A stretch of 64,000 bases of DNA, taken from contig CAZORE010000026.1 of the NCBI GenBank assembly GCA_964581815.1, forward strand, positions 1 through 64,000. The letters run 5' to 3'. The stretch is from Trebonia sp964581815 (GTDB taxonomy: Bacteria > Actinomycetota > Actinomycetes > Streptosporangiales > Streptosporangiaceae). The translations under genes and the position numbers were made by a program. Position 1 is the stretch's first letter. The number at the start of each line of letters is the position of its first letter. The notes under the pieces were generated by a model, which searched no databases, was not told where the DNA came from, and saw only the letters and a list, made by a program, of their open reading frames with translations. Positions 43,289-52,585 of the stretch are shown here, piece by piece.

Positions 43289-43944
43289 CGCCGGGCCCGG
43301 TGGCTGTGGGGGGCGTCGCCGCGTGCCGCCGCCGCCGCAGCGGCCTCCTTGCGGAACTCGCGCAGCCGGTAGAAGACGAACCCGATGATCGCGACCACCA
43401 CGACGGCGACCACGATGTAGGTGATCATCGTCAGGCTGTGGTTGACCTTGGCCCACTCCCCGCCGATGCTGTAGCCGATGCTGGACAGCACCACCACGTA
43501 GACCAGGGTGCCGATTCCGCTGAGCACGCCGAAGCGGACCGGCGGGATGTCCACGAGCCCGGCCACGATCGACGCGAAGGCCCGGATGAAGGGCAGCATG
43601 CGCGCCACCGGCAGAGCCCACACGCCCCGCCCGACGAGGAACCGCTCGGCCCGCGCCACATCCGACTCGGTGATCAGGAGGTACCGGCCCCAGCGGTGCA
43701 CCAGCGGCTTGCCGCCGACCCGGCCGACCCAGTAGGAGATGTAGGAGCCGACGAGCTCCGCGAGCGTCCCGAGGACGATCACCAGCAGCAGCGAGGGGTG
43801 CTGGTGCGTGCCGGGGATGGCACCGGAGGCGACCGCGCCGCCGAGCAGGAAGGTCAGCTCGGAGGAGATTGGGACGCACGCGGCTTCGAGCACGCCAAAG
43901 ATGATCACTGCATAGATGGCGTGTGAAATCAAGAAGCTCGTCAT
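43285..43944 (-). CDS. DedA family membrane protein
   Basis: 219 residues, polytopic, of the DedA/SNARE-associated (VTT) family, thought to move polyprenyl phosphate or phospholipid across the membrane. Seen: SELTFLLGGAVASG, GSYISYWVGRVGGKPLVHRW, FLVGRGVWALPVARMLPFIR (the conserved F/R...RxxPxxR), ASIVAGLVDIPP. ATG 43944 behind AAAGGTG; upstream in-frame starts are weaker. Its stop overlaps the pyrE stop (CTAG), tail-to-tail. Confidence 0.9.
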   Translation of the reverse strand: MTSFLISHAIYAVIIFGVLEAACVPISSELTFLLGGAVASGAIPGTHQHPSLLLVIVLGTLAELVGSYISYWVGRVGGKPLVHRWGRYLLITESDVARAERFLVGRGVWALPVARMLPFIRAFASIVAGLVDIPPVRFGVLSGIGTLVYVVVLSSIGYSIGGEWAKVNHSLTMITYIVVAVVVVAIIGFVFYRLREFRKEAAAAAAARGDAPHSHRARR

Positions 43945-44112
43945 GGGCACCTTTGTACAGCATGCCACAGGGGGCATCGTCCACTTCGGGCGGTAGCCGC
44001 CTCTGAGATTTTACTGAATTTCCGCAACTCCCCCGGCACGGAGCCGGCCTGAAGCGGGCCAGGGCCGCCCACTAAAGTGGCAGCAGACCAACCGACACAG
44101 GAGTACATCCCC

Positions 44113-45135
44113 ATGCCGATCGCGACCCCAGAGATCTACGCGCAGATGCTCGACCGGGCCAAGCAGCAGGGCTTCGCCTACCCGGCCATCAACGTGACCT
44201 CGAGCCAGACGCTGAACGCGGCGCTCAAGGGCTTCGCCGACGCCGAGAGCGACGGGATCCTCCAGATCTCCACCGGCGGGGCCGAGTACCTGTCCGGCCA
44301 GTCGGTCAAGGACATGGTCACAGGCGCGACCGCGCTCGCCGAGTTCGCTCACGTCGTCGCCGGCCGGTACCCGGTCAACGTGGCGCTGCACACCGACCAC
44401 TGCCCCAAGGACAAGCTCGACGGCTACATGCGCCCGCTGGTCGCGATCTCCGCCGAGCGGGTGAAGAGCGGCCGGGAGCCGCTCTTCCAGTCGCACATGT
44501 GGGACGGCTCCGCGGTGCCGCTCGAGGAGAACCTGGAGATCGCCAGGGACCTGCTCGCCAGGTGCGCCGAGGCCAAGATCATCATGGAGCTCGAGATCGG
44601 CGTCGTCGGCGGCGAGGAAGACGGCATCGTCGGCGAGATCAACGAGAAGCTGTACTCCACGACGGAGGACGCCCTGGCCACGGCGGAGGCCCTGGGCCTC
44701 GGCGAGCGCGGCCGGTACATACTCGCCGCGACCTTCGGCAACGTGCACGGCGTGTACAAGCCAGGGCACGTCAAGCTCCGCCCGGCCGTGCTCAAGGAGA
44801 TCCAGGACGCGGTGGGCACCAAGTACGGCAAGGAAAAGCCGTTCGACCTGGTCTTCCACGGCGGCTCCGGCTCAGCGGAGTCCGAGATCCGCGAGGCGAT
44901 CGGCTACGGCGTGGTGAAGATGAACGTCGACACCGACACGCAGTACGCCTTCACCCGCCCGGTGGCCGGCCACATGTTCGCCAACTACGACGGCGTGCTC
45001 AAGGTGGACGGCGAGGTCGGCAACAAGAAGGCCTACGACCCGCGCACCTGGGGTAAGTCCGCCGAGGCCGGCATGGCGGCCCGGATCACCCAGGCCTGCC
45101 AGGACCTGCTCTCCGCCGGCACCAGGCTTTCTTAG
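44113..45135 (+). CDS. fba: Fructose-bisphosphate aldolase, class II
   Basis: Zinc-dependent aldolase of glycolysis and gluconeogenesis. 340 residues from ATG 44113 (MPIATPEIYAQMLDRAKQQG) behind AGGAG. LHTDHCPKDKL contains the zinc His and catalytic Asp; KIIMELEIGVVGGEEDGI, TFGNVHGVY and FHGGSGSAESEI are the remaining zinc and substrate motifs. A frame from 44077 is open but lacks a ribosome site. Next to a DUF3151 gene, as in Streptomyces. Confidence 0.96.
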   Translation: MPIATPEIYAQMLDRAKQQGFAYPAINVTSSQTLNAALKGFADAESDGILQISTGGAEYLSGQSVKDMVTGATALAEFAHVVAGRYPVNVALHTDHCPKDKLDGYMRPLVAISAERVKSGREPLFQSHMWDGSAVPLEENLEIARDLLARCAEAKIIMELEIGVVGGEEDGIVGEINEKLYSTTEDALATAEALGLGERGRYILAATFGNVHGVYKPGHVKLRPAVLKEIQDAVGTKYGKEKPFDLVFHGGSGSAESEIREAIGYGVVKMNVDTDTQYAFTRPVAGHMFANYDGVLKVDGEVGNKKAYDPRTWGKSAEAGMAARITQACQDLLSAGTRLS

Positions 45136-45213
45136 ATTTATTCGTCCGAACGGGAGGGTGTTTCATCTTCTCCTGCCCTGTGACCCTGCGGTCGCGGGCG
45201 GAGGGGATCGCCA

Positions 45214-45313
45214 NNNNNNNNNNNNNNNNNNNNNNNNNNNNNNNNNNNNNNNNNNNNNNNNNNNNNNNNNNNNNNNNNNNNNNNNNNNNNNNNNNNNNNN
45301 NNNNNNNNNNNNN
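45214..45313. other. Assembly gap (100 N)
   Basis: Exactly 100 N with different sequence on each side, so the missing length is unknown. It lies between fba and the DUF3151 gene; no gene is interrupted as far as can be seen. Confidence 0.95.
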
Positions 45314-45340
45314 GCGCCCTGAGTCAATAAGCGAAGAGCG

Positions 45341-45757
45341 CTACCGCTTCAGTTCCGCGTACGCTTCCTTGCTGCTGTCGGCTAGGAACGACCAGCAGCG
45401 CTGTTCTTCGTCAGTCTCATTAATGTCACCTGCGGCTCTCGCCAGGGCGGCTAGGCAGCGGAGGAAGCCACGGTTGGGCTCGTGGGACCACGGGACCGGG
45501 CCGTGGCCCTTCCAGCCGTTCCTGCGAAGGGCGTCGAGGCTGCGGTGGTAGCCGGTGCGGGCGTACGCGTAGGCCTCGACTGGGCGTCCGCCGTCTAGCG
45601 CCTCCTCCGCGAGCAGCGCCCAGGCGAGGGGGAACGCCGGGTACTTGGCCGCGACGTCTACCGGGGCGGCGCCGGACGCCAAGAGGGCCTCGGCCGCCGC
45701 CGTCGCGGGCAGCAGGGTGGCGGGAGGCTCGCCGAGCAGGTTCCTGTGATCGCTCAT
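45341..45757 (-). CDS. DUF3151 family protein
   Basis: 138 residues of a conserved actinobacterial family of unknown function. MSDHRNLLGEPPATLLPATA, then AKYPAFPLAWALLAEEALDG, RTGYHRSLDALRRNGWKGHG, PWSHEPNRGFLRCLAALARA are typical. ATG 45757. The long antisense frame running through purA is a shadow. Divergent from purA. Confidence 0.9.
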   Translation of the reverse strand: MSDHRNLLGEPPATLLPATAAAEALLASGAAPVDVAAKYPAFPLAWALLAEEALDGGRPVEAYAYARTGYHRSLDALRRNGWKGHGPVPWSHEPNRGFLRCLAALARAAGDINETDEEQRCWSFLADSSKEAYAELKR

Positions 45758-45852
45758 GGGACGAGTCTGCCAGACCGGTAAGCGGACGGCTGTCGCGGAC
45801 CGATTGTCACGGACTAGGTTCCAGCTGGGCGTTTCGGGTACTCTCTGTACGC

Positions 45853-45889
45853 AAGAGCCCCTGTCGCGCACTTGCGCTGCAGGGGCTTT
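45853..45889 (+). promoter_or_regulatory. Leader hairpin upstream of purA
   Basis: AGCCCCTG (45856-45863) pairs with CAGGGGCT (45880-45887), with further A-T/G-T pairs outside, then TTTC. It ends 25 bp before the purA start, so it could be an attenuator in the leader or a terminator for incoming transcription. Confidence 0.45.
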
Positions 45890-45913
45890 CGTCGTGTGAA
45901 AGGCGTGAAGATA

Positions 45914-47197
45914 ATGCCCGCGATCGTGCTGATCGGTGCCCAGTGGGGCGACGAGGGTAAGGGCAAGGCGACCGACCTGCTCGGGGACCGTGTCCAGTAC
46001 GTCGTCAGGTACCAGGGCGGCAACAACGCCGGGCATACGGTGGTAATCGGCGATGAGAAGTACGCACTGCACGTGCTGCCGTCGGGGGTGCTTTCCCCGG
46101 ACGTCACGCCGGTTATCGGCAACGGCGTGGTCATCGACCCCAAGGTGCTCTTCGAGGAGGTCGACGCCCTTGAGGCGCGCGGCGTCAGCTGCGGGCGCCT
46201 GCTGGTCAGCGCCAGCGCGCACCTGATCATGCCGTACCACCGGGCGCTGGACAAGGTCAGCGAGCGGTTCCTCGGCAATGCCAAGATCGGTACCACCGGC
46301 CGGGGCATCGGGCCGACCTACGGTGACAAGATCGCGCGCGTGGGCATCAGGGTTCAGGACCTGTTCGACCCCGGCATCCTCACGCAGAAGCTCGAGCTGG
46401 CGCTCAGGGACAAGAACCAGCTCCTCACGAAGGTCTACAACCGGCGCGGCGTGGACGCCCAGCAGGTCGCCGACGAGTACCTGGCGTACGGCGAGCGGCT
46501 GCGGCCGTACGTCGCCGACGTGGGCCTGGTGCTCGCAAAGGCGCTCGACAACGGCGAGACCGTGCTCCTTGAGGGCGCGCAGGGCTCGCTGCTCGACATC
46601 GATCACGGCACCTATCCGTTCGTCACCTCGTCCAACCCGACCGCCGGCGGGGCGTGCGTCGGCGCGGGCGTCGGGCCGACGCGGATCAGCAAGGTGATCG
46701 GCATCGTCAAGGCGTACACCACCCGGGTCGGCTCCGGCCCGTTCCCCACCGAGCTCAAGGACGAATGGGGCGAGTACCTGCGCAAGACCGGCGGCGAATT
46801 CGGCGTGACCACCGGCCGGGCCCGCCGCTGCGGCTGGTTCGACGCGGTGATCGCCCGGTACGCCACCCGGGTGAACGGAGTCACGGACTTCTTCGTCACC
46901 AAGCTTGACGTGCTGTCATCGCTCGACAAGGTGCCCGTCTGCGTGGCCTACGAGATTGACGGCAAGCGCTACGACGAGATCCCGATGACTCAGACCGACT
47001 TCCACCACGCAAAGCCCGTCTACGAGTACCTGGACGGCTGGTGGGAGGACATCTCCCACGCCCGCTCGTTTAACGACCTGCCCAAGGCGGCGCAGGACTA
47101 CGTCAAGGCGATCGAGGAGCTGTCCGGCGCGCCGGTCAGCGCGATCGGCGTCGGGCCGCGCCGCGACCAGACCCTCCAGATCCGCCCGCTCCTGTAG
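45914..47197 (+). CDS. purA: Adenylosuccinate synthetase PurA
   Basis: GTP-dependent ligation of IMP and aspartate, first step to AMP. 427 residues: MPAIVLIGAQWGDEGKGKAT, NNAGHTVVIGDEKYALHVLP, KIGTTGRGIGPTYGDKIARV, and GARRCGWFDAV-like RARRCGWFDAVIARY. ATG 45914 fits the family start; the frame opens at 45872 without similarity. Upstream hairpin may regulate it. Second purine gene group of the window. Confidence 0.97.
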   Translation: MPAIVLIGAQWGDEGKGKATDLLGDRVQYVVRYQGGNNAGHTVVIGDEKYALHVLPSGVLSPDVTPVIGNGVVIDPKVLFEEVDALEARGVSCGRLLVSASAHLIMPYHRALDKVSERFLGNAKIGTTGRGIGPTYGDKIARVGIRVQDLFDPGILTQKLELALRDKNQLLTKVYNRRGVDAQQVADEYLAYGERLRPYVADVGLVLAKALDNGETVLLEGAQGSLLDIDHGTYPFVTSSNPTAGGACVGAGVGPTRISKVIGIVKAYTTRVGSGPFPTELKDEWGEYLRKTGGEFGVTTGRARRCGWFDAVIARYATRVNGVTDFFVTKLDVLSSLDKVPVCVAYEIDGKRYDEIPMTQTDFHHAKPVYEYLDGWWEDISHARSFNDLPKAAQDYVKAIEELSGAPVSAIGVGPRRDQTLQIRPLL

Positions 47198-47251
47198 CGG
47201 GGGCGCTCCCGCAATGCGTGACGCGCGGGTCGCGCAACGGCAACTAGAGAC

Positions 47252-47833
47252 GTGACCGAGGAAACAGCAGTACCGGGCGCCGGGACCCGGACGGGCGAGC
47301 GGCCCGCGGGGACCGGGGCAGCCGCCGAGTTCGAGGGGCTTTACCGGGCGAACGTCGACGGAGTGACGGCGTACTTCGCCCGGCGCAGCACCGATCCGCA
47401 AGTGGTCGCGGACCTCACCGCGGACACGTTCGTCGCGGCGATCACCGGCTTCGGGTCCTTCGATCCGCACAAGGGCACCGCACGAGCGTGGGTGTTCGGC
47501 ATCGCCGGGCACGTGTACGCCTCGTACTGCCAGGCGTACAGCCAGCAGCAGCAACGGCTTGAGCGGCTGGGTGGGCGCAGGGAACTCGACCAGGACCAAG
47601 TCGATGAGCTGCTCGAACGGATCGATGCCGAGCGCGCGGCGCGGGGCCTGCTCGCCGAACTGGCCAGGCTCTCCAAGCAGGACCGCGCGGTCATCGACCT
47701 GGTCGACATCGCCGGCCTCCAGCCGAAGGAGGCGGCCGTCGCGCTCGGGCTCCCGCCGGGAACCGTGCGGATGCGGCTGATGCGGGCCCGTGCCCGGCTG
47801 CGCAAGTCCCACCACGAAACAGATCAGGGGTGA
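47252..47833 (+). CDS. ECF-type RNA polymerase sigma factor
   Basis: 193 residues, with region 2 (EFEGLYRANVDGVTAYFARR, DPQVVADLTADTFVAAITGF, ARAWVFGIAGHVYASYCQAY) and region 4 (LARLSKQDRAVIDLVDIAGL, PKEAAVALGLPPGTVRMRLM). No region 3, typical of ECF. GTG 47252 with a weak ribosome site. The following gene, 8 bp away, encodes a membrane-anchored protein that may be its regulator. Confidence 0.88.
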   Translation: MTEETAVPGAGTRTGERPAGTGAAAEFEGLYRANVDGVTAYFARRSTDPQVVADLTADTFVAAITGFGSFDPHKGTARAWVFGIAGHVYASYCQAYSQQQQRLERLGGRRELDQDQVDELLERIDAERAARGLLAELARLSKQDRAVIDLVDIAGLQPKEAAVALGLPPGTVRMRLMRARARLRKSHHETDQG

Positions 47834-47840
47834 CAGGGAA

Positions 47841-48581
47841 ATGACCAGATTCGCCGACGACCTATTCGATGACCTGATGCGCGAGCACGGGCAGGCGCTG
47901 GCAAGCGCCGGCGTGCCCACGGCCAGGAACCGGCGCCTCACCGCGCGCCCGGCACTGATGACGGCGGGCGCGGGCGGCGTTGCCGTCGCGGCCGCGGCCG
48001 GCACCCTGGTGGCCGCCGGCGGCGGCTCCCCCGCCTACGCGCTGACCACGCACCCCGACGGCACGGTGACCCTCGCGGTGTACCAGACGTCCGGGATAGC
48101 AGGGGCCAACTCGAAGCTTCACCAGCTCGGTGACCGCGTGGTCGTGGTACCCGTCCAGCCCGGCTGCCCGAGCATCAGCTCGCTGCCGGCCCCCGCCGTG
48201 CGGGCCGCGCAGATCTCGGTCGAGGCAAGCGGGTCGAGCGACGGCTCCGTCACCGTGGACGCGCAGGGCGTCCCGGCCGGTGACATCCTCGTGCTCGGCT
48301 TCTCGCAGACCGGCGGGCGGTTCACGTTCTCCATGCAAGAGTCGACGAGCCAGAGCAAGGGCCAGCGCGAGCCGACCGCGAAGGGCCACGTGACCGTGAA
48401 TGGCCACTCGGCCGCGGCCAGCCACAAGCGCGCGGTCGGGACCGCCCCGCCCATGGGGATCGCATCGGAGCTGACCTCCGGGCCGGCGCCGAGCTGCGTC
48501 AGCTTCCCCTCACCGCCTTCGCCGCCCGCCCCGGGCGGGCCCCCTAGCGGTACCGCCAGCGGCTCAAGCAGCCAGGGGTAG
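47841..48581 (+). CDS. Membrane-anchored partner of the ECF sigma factor, possible anti-sigma
   Basis: 246 residues from ATG 47841 behind AGGGAAATG. Cytoplasmic head of ~45 residues (MTRFADDLFDDLMREHGQAL), one membrane helix (TAGAGGVAVAAAAGTLVAAG) and an extracytoplasmic domain (YALTTHPDGTVTLAVYQTSG, VVVVPVQPGCPSISSLPAPA) ending in a Pro/Ser/Gly tail. No ZAS motif (HxxxCxxC). Probably regulates the sigma factor, but this rests on position only. Confidence 0.7.
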   Translation: MTRFADDLFDDLMREHGQALASAGVPTARNRRLTARPALMTAGAGGVAVAAAAGTLVAAGGGSPAYALTTHPDGTVTLAVYQTSGIAGANSKLHQLGDRVVVVPVQPGCPSISSLPAPAVRAAQISVEASGSSDGSVTVDAQGVPAGDILVLGFSQTGGRFTFSMQESTSQSKGQREPTAKGHVTVNGHSAAASHKRAVGTAPPMGIASELTSGPAPSCVSFPSPPSPPAPGGPPSGTASGSSSQG

Positions 48582-48609
48582 GGGCGCGCGGGGCTTGCGG
48601 GGGACGCCG

Positions 48610-48709
48610 NNNNNNNNNNNNNNNNNNNNNNNNNNNNNNNNNNNNNNNNNNNNNNNNNNNNNNNNNNNNNNNNNNNNNNNNNNNNNNNNNNNNNNNNNNN
48701 NNNNNNNNN
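48610..48709. other. Assembly gap (100 N)
   Basis: Exactly 100 N, flanks not identical, so real missing sequence of unknown length between the sigma-partner gene and purD. Confidence 0.95.
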
Positions 48710-48827
48710 GTCACGTCGGGCGTCCGGTAAGACCGACCGGCCGCCCGAACGACGCGGCTTTCCCCGCTGCGCCCCGCACTTCCCCTGATCCCCGAGGAGC
48801 AGCGGGCCAGGGAGTAGGCTCCCGGAC

Positions 48828-50072
48828 GTGCGAGTACTTGTCATTGGCGGGGGCGGCCGGGAACATGCGATCGTGCGAGCGCTAGCCGCGGACCCGGACG
48901 TGAGCGAGCTGCATGCGGCGCCGGGGAATCCCGGGATCGCCGAGGTCGCAGCGGTGCATGCGGTCTCGGCGAGCGATCCTTCGGACGTGGTCCGGCTTGC
49001 TCGGCAGGTCGCGGCGGAGCTTGTCGTGGTCGGGCCGGAGGCGCCGCTGGTGGCGGGGGTTGCCGACCCGCTGCGCGCTGAGGGGATCCCAGTCTTTGGA
49101 CCTGACGCCGCGGCGGCGCAGATTGAGGGATCCAAGGCCTTCGCCAAGGAGGTCATGATCACTGCGGGGATTCCGACCGCGCAGGCGCGGGTGGCCGCGA
49201 CCCCCGGCGAGGCCGAGGACGCCCTCCGGGCCTTCGGGGCGCCGTACGTCGTCAAGGATGACGCGCTCGCAGCGGGCAAGGGCGTGGTGGTTACCGAGGA
49301 CTTCACTGTGGCGCTTGCGCATGCGGCGTCGTGCGGGCGGGTTGTCATCGAGGAGTACCTGGACGGGCCCGAGGTTTCGCTGTTCGCGGTGGCGGACGGG
49401 CGCACGGCGGTGCCGCTGCTCGCGGCGCAGGATTTCAAGCGGGCGCATGACGGGGACCAGGGGCCGAACACCGGGGGCATGGGAGCGTACGTGCCGCTGC
49501 CGTGGGCGCCGGACGGGCTGGCCGAAGAGGTGATGGCCACAGTGGTGCAGCCCGCGATCGACGAGCTCACGCGGCGCGGGACGCCGTACCGCGGGCTGCT
49601 TTACGCCGGGCTCGCGCTGACCGCCAAGGGGATCAAGGTGGTGGAGTTCAACGCCCGGTTCGGCGACCCGGAGACCCAGGTGGTGCTCGACCGGCTGGCG
49701 ACCCCGCTGGCCGGCCTGCTGCACGGCTCCGCGGCCGGTGACCTGAGGACCATGCCCCCGTTGAGCTGGCATCAAGGCGCGGCGGTCACCGTGGTCATCG
49801 CCGCCGCGGGTTACCCCGACAGCCCGGCGAAGGGCGACGTGATCACGCTGCGGGAAATTCCCGCGGGCACCAACGGCTACCTGCTGCACGCCGGCACCGC
49901 CCGCGCGGGCGGTGACCTGGTGACTTCGGGCGGGCGGGTGCTCAACGCCGTCGGCTCGGGACCAGACCTGGCGTCCGCGCGGGCCGCCGCCTACGCGGTC
50001 ACGGAATGCGTCGAGTTCCGCGGTGGCTGGTACCGGCGTGACATCGCCGAGCGGGCAAGCGCCCGCGGCTGA
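48828..50072 (+). CDS. purD: Phosphoribosylamine-glycine ligase PurD
   Basis: ATP-grasp enzyme making GAR, the second step of purine synthesis. 414 residues: MRVLVIGGGGREHAIVRALA, GPEAPLVAGVADPLR, YVVKDDALAAGKGVVV, ALLAAQDFKRAHDGDQGPNT-type AAQDFKRAHDGDQGPNTGGM and FNARFGDPETQVVLDRL. GTG 48828. Its last 35 bases overlap the ltrA gene. Confidence 0.97.
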   Translation: MRVLVIGGGGREHAIVRALAADPDVSELHAAPGNPGIAEVAAVHAVSASDPSDVVRLARQVAAELVVVGPEAPLVAGVADPLRAEGIPVFGPDAAAAQIEGSKAFAKEVMITAGIPTAQARVAATPGEAEDALRAFGAPYVVKDDALAAGKGVVVTEDFTVALAHAASCGRVVIEEYLDGPEVSLFAVADGRTAVPLLAAQDFKRAHDGDQGPNTGGMGAYVPLPWAPDGLAEEVMATVVQPAIDELTRRGTPYRGLLYAGLALTAKGIKVVEFNARFGDPETQVVLDRLATPLAGLLHGSAAGDLRTMPPLSWHQGAAVTVVIAAAGYPDSPAKGDVITLREIPAGTNGYLLHAGTARAGGDLVTSGGRVLNAVGSGPDLASARAAAYAVTECVEFRGGWYRRDIAERASARG

Positions 50073-51183
50073 CCTGCCGCAGCGGGTCAGCACGCTAGAA
50101 CTGTTCTTTGATCTCGTCTTCGTATTCACCATCACGCAGCTCACCTCCTACCTCGCGCGCGACGTGACGCTGGCGGCGGCCGGGCGGGTGCTGCTCGTCT
50201 TCGGCCTGCTGTGGTGGATGTACGGCGGCTACGCATGGCTGACCAACGCGCGGACGCCATCGCTTGCGCCGGAGCGCCTGCTGCTGTTGCTCGGCATGGC
50301 CGGGTTCCTCGTCATCGGGCTGTCGGTACCGCACGCGTTCGGCGCGAACGGCAGCCATGGCAGCGACGGCGTGGCCCTCGGGCTCGGGTACCTGGTGGTC
50401 GTGTGCGTGCACGGCGGCCTCTACCTGCGGGTCAACAAGAACATCTGGCGGATACTGCCGTTCAACCTGGCGTCGGCGGTGCTGGTGATCATCGCCGGGC
50501 TGACGCCCGCACCCGCCGCTTACGCCCTCTGGGTGGCGGCGCTCGCCATCCAGGTGCTCGGCCCGGTGTTCGTCCGGCTGGAGAGCCGGTTCGAGATCCA
50601 GCCCGCGCACTTTGTCGAGCGGCACGGCGCGCTGATGATCGTGGCCTTCGGCGAGTCGGTAGCCGACGTGGGCATCGGCGCGGCGGGCAGGCCGGTCGAC
50701 GCGGCCCTCGTGCTGTCCGCCACGCTGGGGCTCGCGCTCACCGCCGCGCTGTGGTGGGCCTTCTTCGGCACCGGCGACGACGACCGCGCCGAGGAGACCC
50801 TGACCGGCGCGCCGCCGGGCAGGCGGCCGAAGCTCGTGCTCGCCGCCTACTTCTACGCCTACATCCCGATGCTGCTCGGCATCGTGGCGAGCGCCGCCGG
50901 GCTGCGTACCGCCATCGGGCATCCCGGCGCCACGCTGACGGCCGGCCCCGCGCTGGCGCTCGCCGGCGGCGTGACGCTCTTCCTCGCCGGAGACGTGTCT
51001 TTTCGGCGCGTGCTCGGGATCGGCACGCCCTCGTTCCGTGCGCTTGGTGCGGCGCTGGCGCTCGCGGCGTGGCCGGTTGCCGTCACGGTCGGCGCGGGCG
51101 CGGGGATTGCGCTGCTCACGGCCGTGGTGGCGGGCGCGCTCGCTGTGGAGGGGCGCGCTGGGCACGATACCGTTGAAGCATGA
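50038..51183 (+). CDS. Low temperature requirement protein A (LtrA) family
   Basis: 381 residues, about ten membrane helices. RVSTLELFFDLVFVFTITQL is the LtrA signature, and EIQPAHFVERHGALMIVAFG with GESVADVG holds the conserved HFVERxGLxxIIxxGE-like motif. Function unknown; Listeria LtrA is needed for cold growth. GTG 50038 overlaps purD; its stop overlaps the purB start by four bases (ATGA). So purD-ltrA-purB is one unit. Confidence 0.88.
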   Translation: MTSPSGQAPAADLPQRVSTLELFFDLVFVFTITQLTSYLARDVTLAAAGRVLLVFGLLWWMYGGYAWLTNARTPSLAPERLLLLLGMAGFLVIGLSVPHAFGANGSHGSDGVALGLGYLVVVCVHGGLYLRVNKNIWRILPFNLASAVLVIIAGLTPAPAAYALWVAALAIQVLGPVFVRLESRFEIQPAHFVERHGALMIVAFGESVADVGIGAAGRPVDAALVLSATLGLALTAALWWAFFGTGDDDRAEETLTGAPPGRRPKLVLAAYFYAYIPMLLGIVASAAGLRTAIGHPGATLTAGPALALAGGVTLFLAGDVSFRRVLGIGTPSFRALGAALALAAWPVAVTVGAGAGIALLTAVVAGALAVEGRAGHDTVEA

Positions 51184-52487
51184 TCGACAGGTACACGCTG
51201 CCGGAGATGGGCCGGGTCTGGTCTGAGGCCCACAAGTACGAGCTCTGGTGCCGGGTGGAAACCCTGGTGCTCGAGGCGCACGCGCTGGCGGGGACGGTGC
51301 CTGCCGGGGCGGTCGACCCGGTCCGCGCCGCGCCGCCGCCGACCCCTGAGGCGGTGGCCGAGGTGGAAGCGGTGACCGAGCACGACGTGATCGCGTTCCT
51401 CACCGCCTGGGCGGACAATACCGAGCCGCGCTCGGCCGCCGCTTACGTCCACTACGGGATGACGTCATCTGACCTGCTCGACACGGCACTGGCCCTGCAG
51501 CTCGCCGAGGCGACCGACATCATCTTGGCGAAGGCGGACCGGCTGGTCGCCGTGCTGCGCGAGCACGGGCTCGCGCACCGCGGCACGCTGCGCTCCGGAC
51601 GAACGCACGGCATTCACGCCGAGCCGGACGTGTGGGGGCACCGGGTAGCCGACTTCGCGTTCGCGGCGGCCCGGTCAAGGGACCGGGTACGCCGGGCGCG
51701 CGAGGCGGTCGCGGTCGGCAAGCTCTCCGGGCCGGTCGGCAGCTACTCGAACATCGACCCGGCGATCGAGGCGGCGGTGATGCCCGCACTCGGGCTGCGC
51801 GCGGCCGATGCCGCGACCCAGGTCGTGATCCGTGACGGCATCGCCGAGTGGGTGTCCGCGCTCGCGGTGCTCGCCACGGTCTGCGAGGCGATCGCGCTCG
51901 AGGTGCGGCACGGGCAGCGCACGGAGGTACGCGAGCTCGCCGAGCCGTTCAGGACCGGGCAGAAGGGCTCGTCGTCCATGCCGCACAAGAAGAACCCGAT
52001 CCGTTCGGAGCGGATCTGCGGGCTCGCCCGCGTGGTCCGGTCCTACGTGACGCCCGTTACCGAGGGCATCCCGCTGTGGCATGAGCGAGACATCTCACAC
52101 TCCAGCGTGGAGCGGATCGCGCTGCCGGACGCCGCGATCGCGACCGACTACGTGCTGCACCTGACCGTCGGCCTGGTGGACGGCCTGGTGGTGGACGCGG
52201 CACGGATGCGCGCCAACATGGACGTCACGCACGGCCTGCTCTACTCGTCGTCGGTGCTGCTTGAGCTGGTATCGAGCGGCCTGTCCCGGGAAGACGCGTA
52301 CGCGCTCGTGCAGGCCGCCGCGATGGAGACCTGGGACACGCAGACGCCGTTCCGTGATTCTCTGATCGCCCAGGGTAAGAACCGGAGCATGGTACTCGAT
52401 GAAGTGGCCCTTGACCGGGCGTTCCGCGCGGAGGACTACGTGGCGCGGCTCGGGCATGTCTTCGACCGGCTCGCGACGCTCACCTGA
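51180..52487 (+). CDS. purB: Adenylosuccinate lyase PurB
   Basis: Acts twice in purine synthesis (SAICAR to AICAR, adenylosuccinate to AMP). 435 residues: GMTSSDLLDTALALQL, SGRTHGIHAEPDVWGHRVAD and the flexible signature loop GSSSMPHKKNPIRSERICGL. ATG 51180 inside the end of ltrA. Confidence 0.97.
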   Translation: MIDRYTLPEMGRVWSEAHKYELWCRVETLVLEAHALAGTVPAGAVDPVRAAPPPTPEAVAEVEAVTEHDVIAFLTAWADNTEPRSAAAYVHYGMTSSDLLDTALALQLAEATDIILAKADRLVAVLREHGLAHRGTLRSGRTHGIHAEPDVWGHRVADFAFAAARSRDRVRRAREAVAVGKLSGPVGSYSNIDPAIEAAVMPALGLRAADAATQVVIRDGIAEWVSALAVLATVCEAIALEVRHGQRTEVRELAEPFRTGQKGSSSMPHKKNPIRSERICGLARVVRSYVTPVTEGIPLWHERDISHSSVERIALPDAAIATDYVLHLTVGLVDGLVVDAARMRANMDVTHGLLYSSSVLLELVSSGLSREDAYALVQAAAMETWDTQTPFRDSLIAQGKNRSMVLDEVALDRAFRAEDYVARLGHVFDRLATLT

Positions 52488-52585
52488 TCACCTATAACGG
52501 GTGGCATACTGGACACGGCGTACGCCAGACGTGCATCCACAGCACGCCGCTCTCGAAGTTTCCCTCGGACAGGAGCTGCAGCCAC

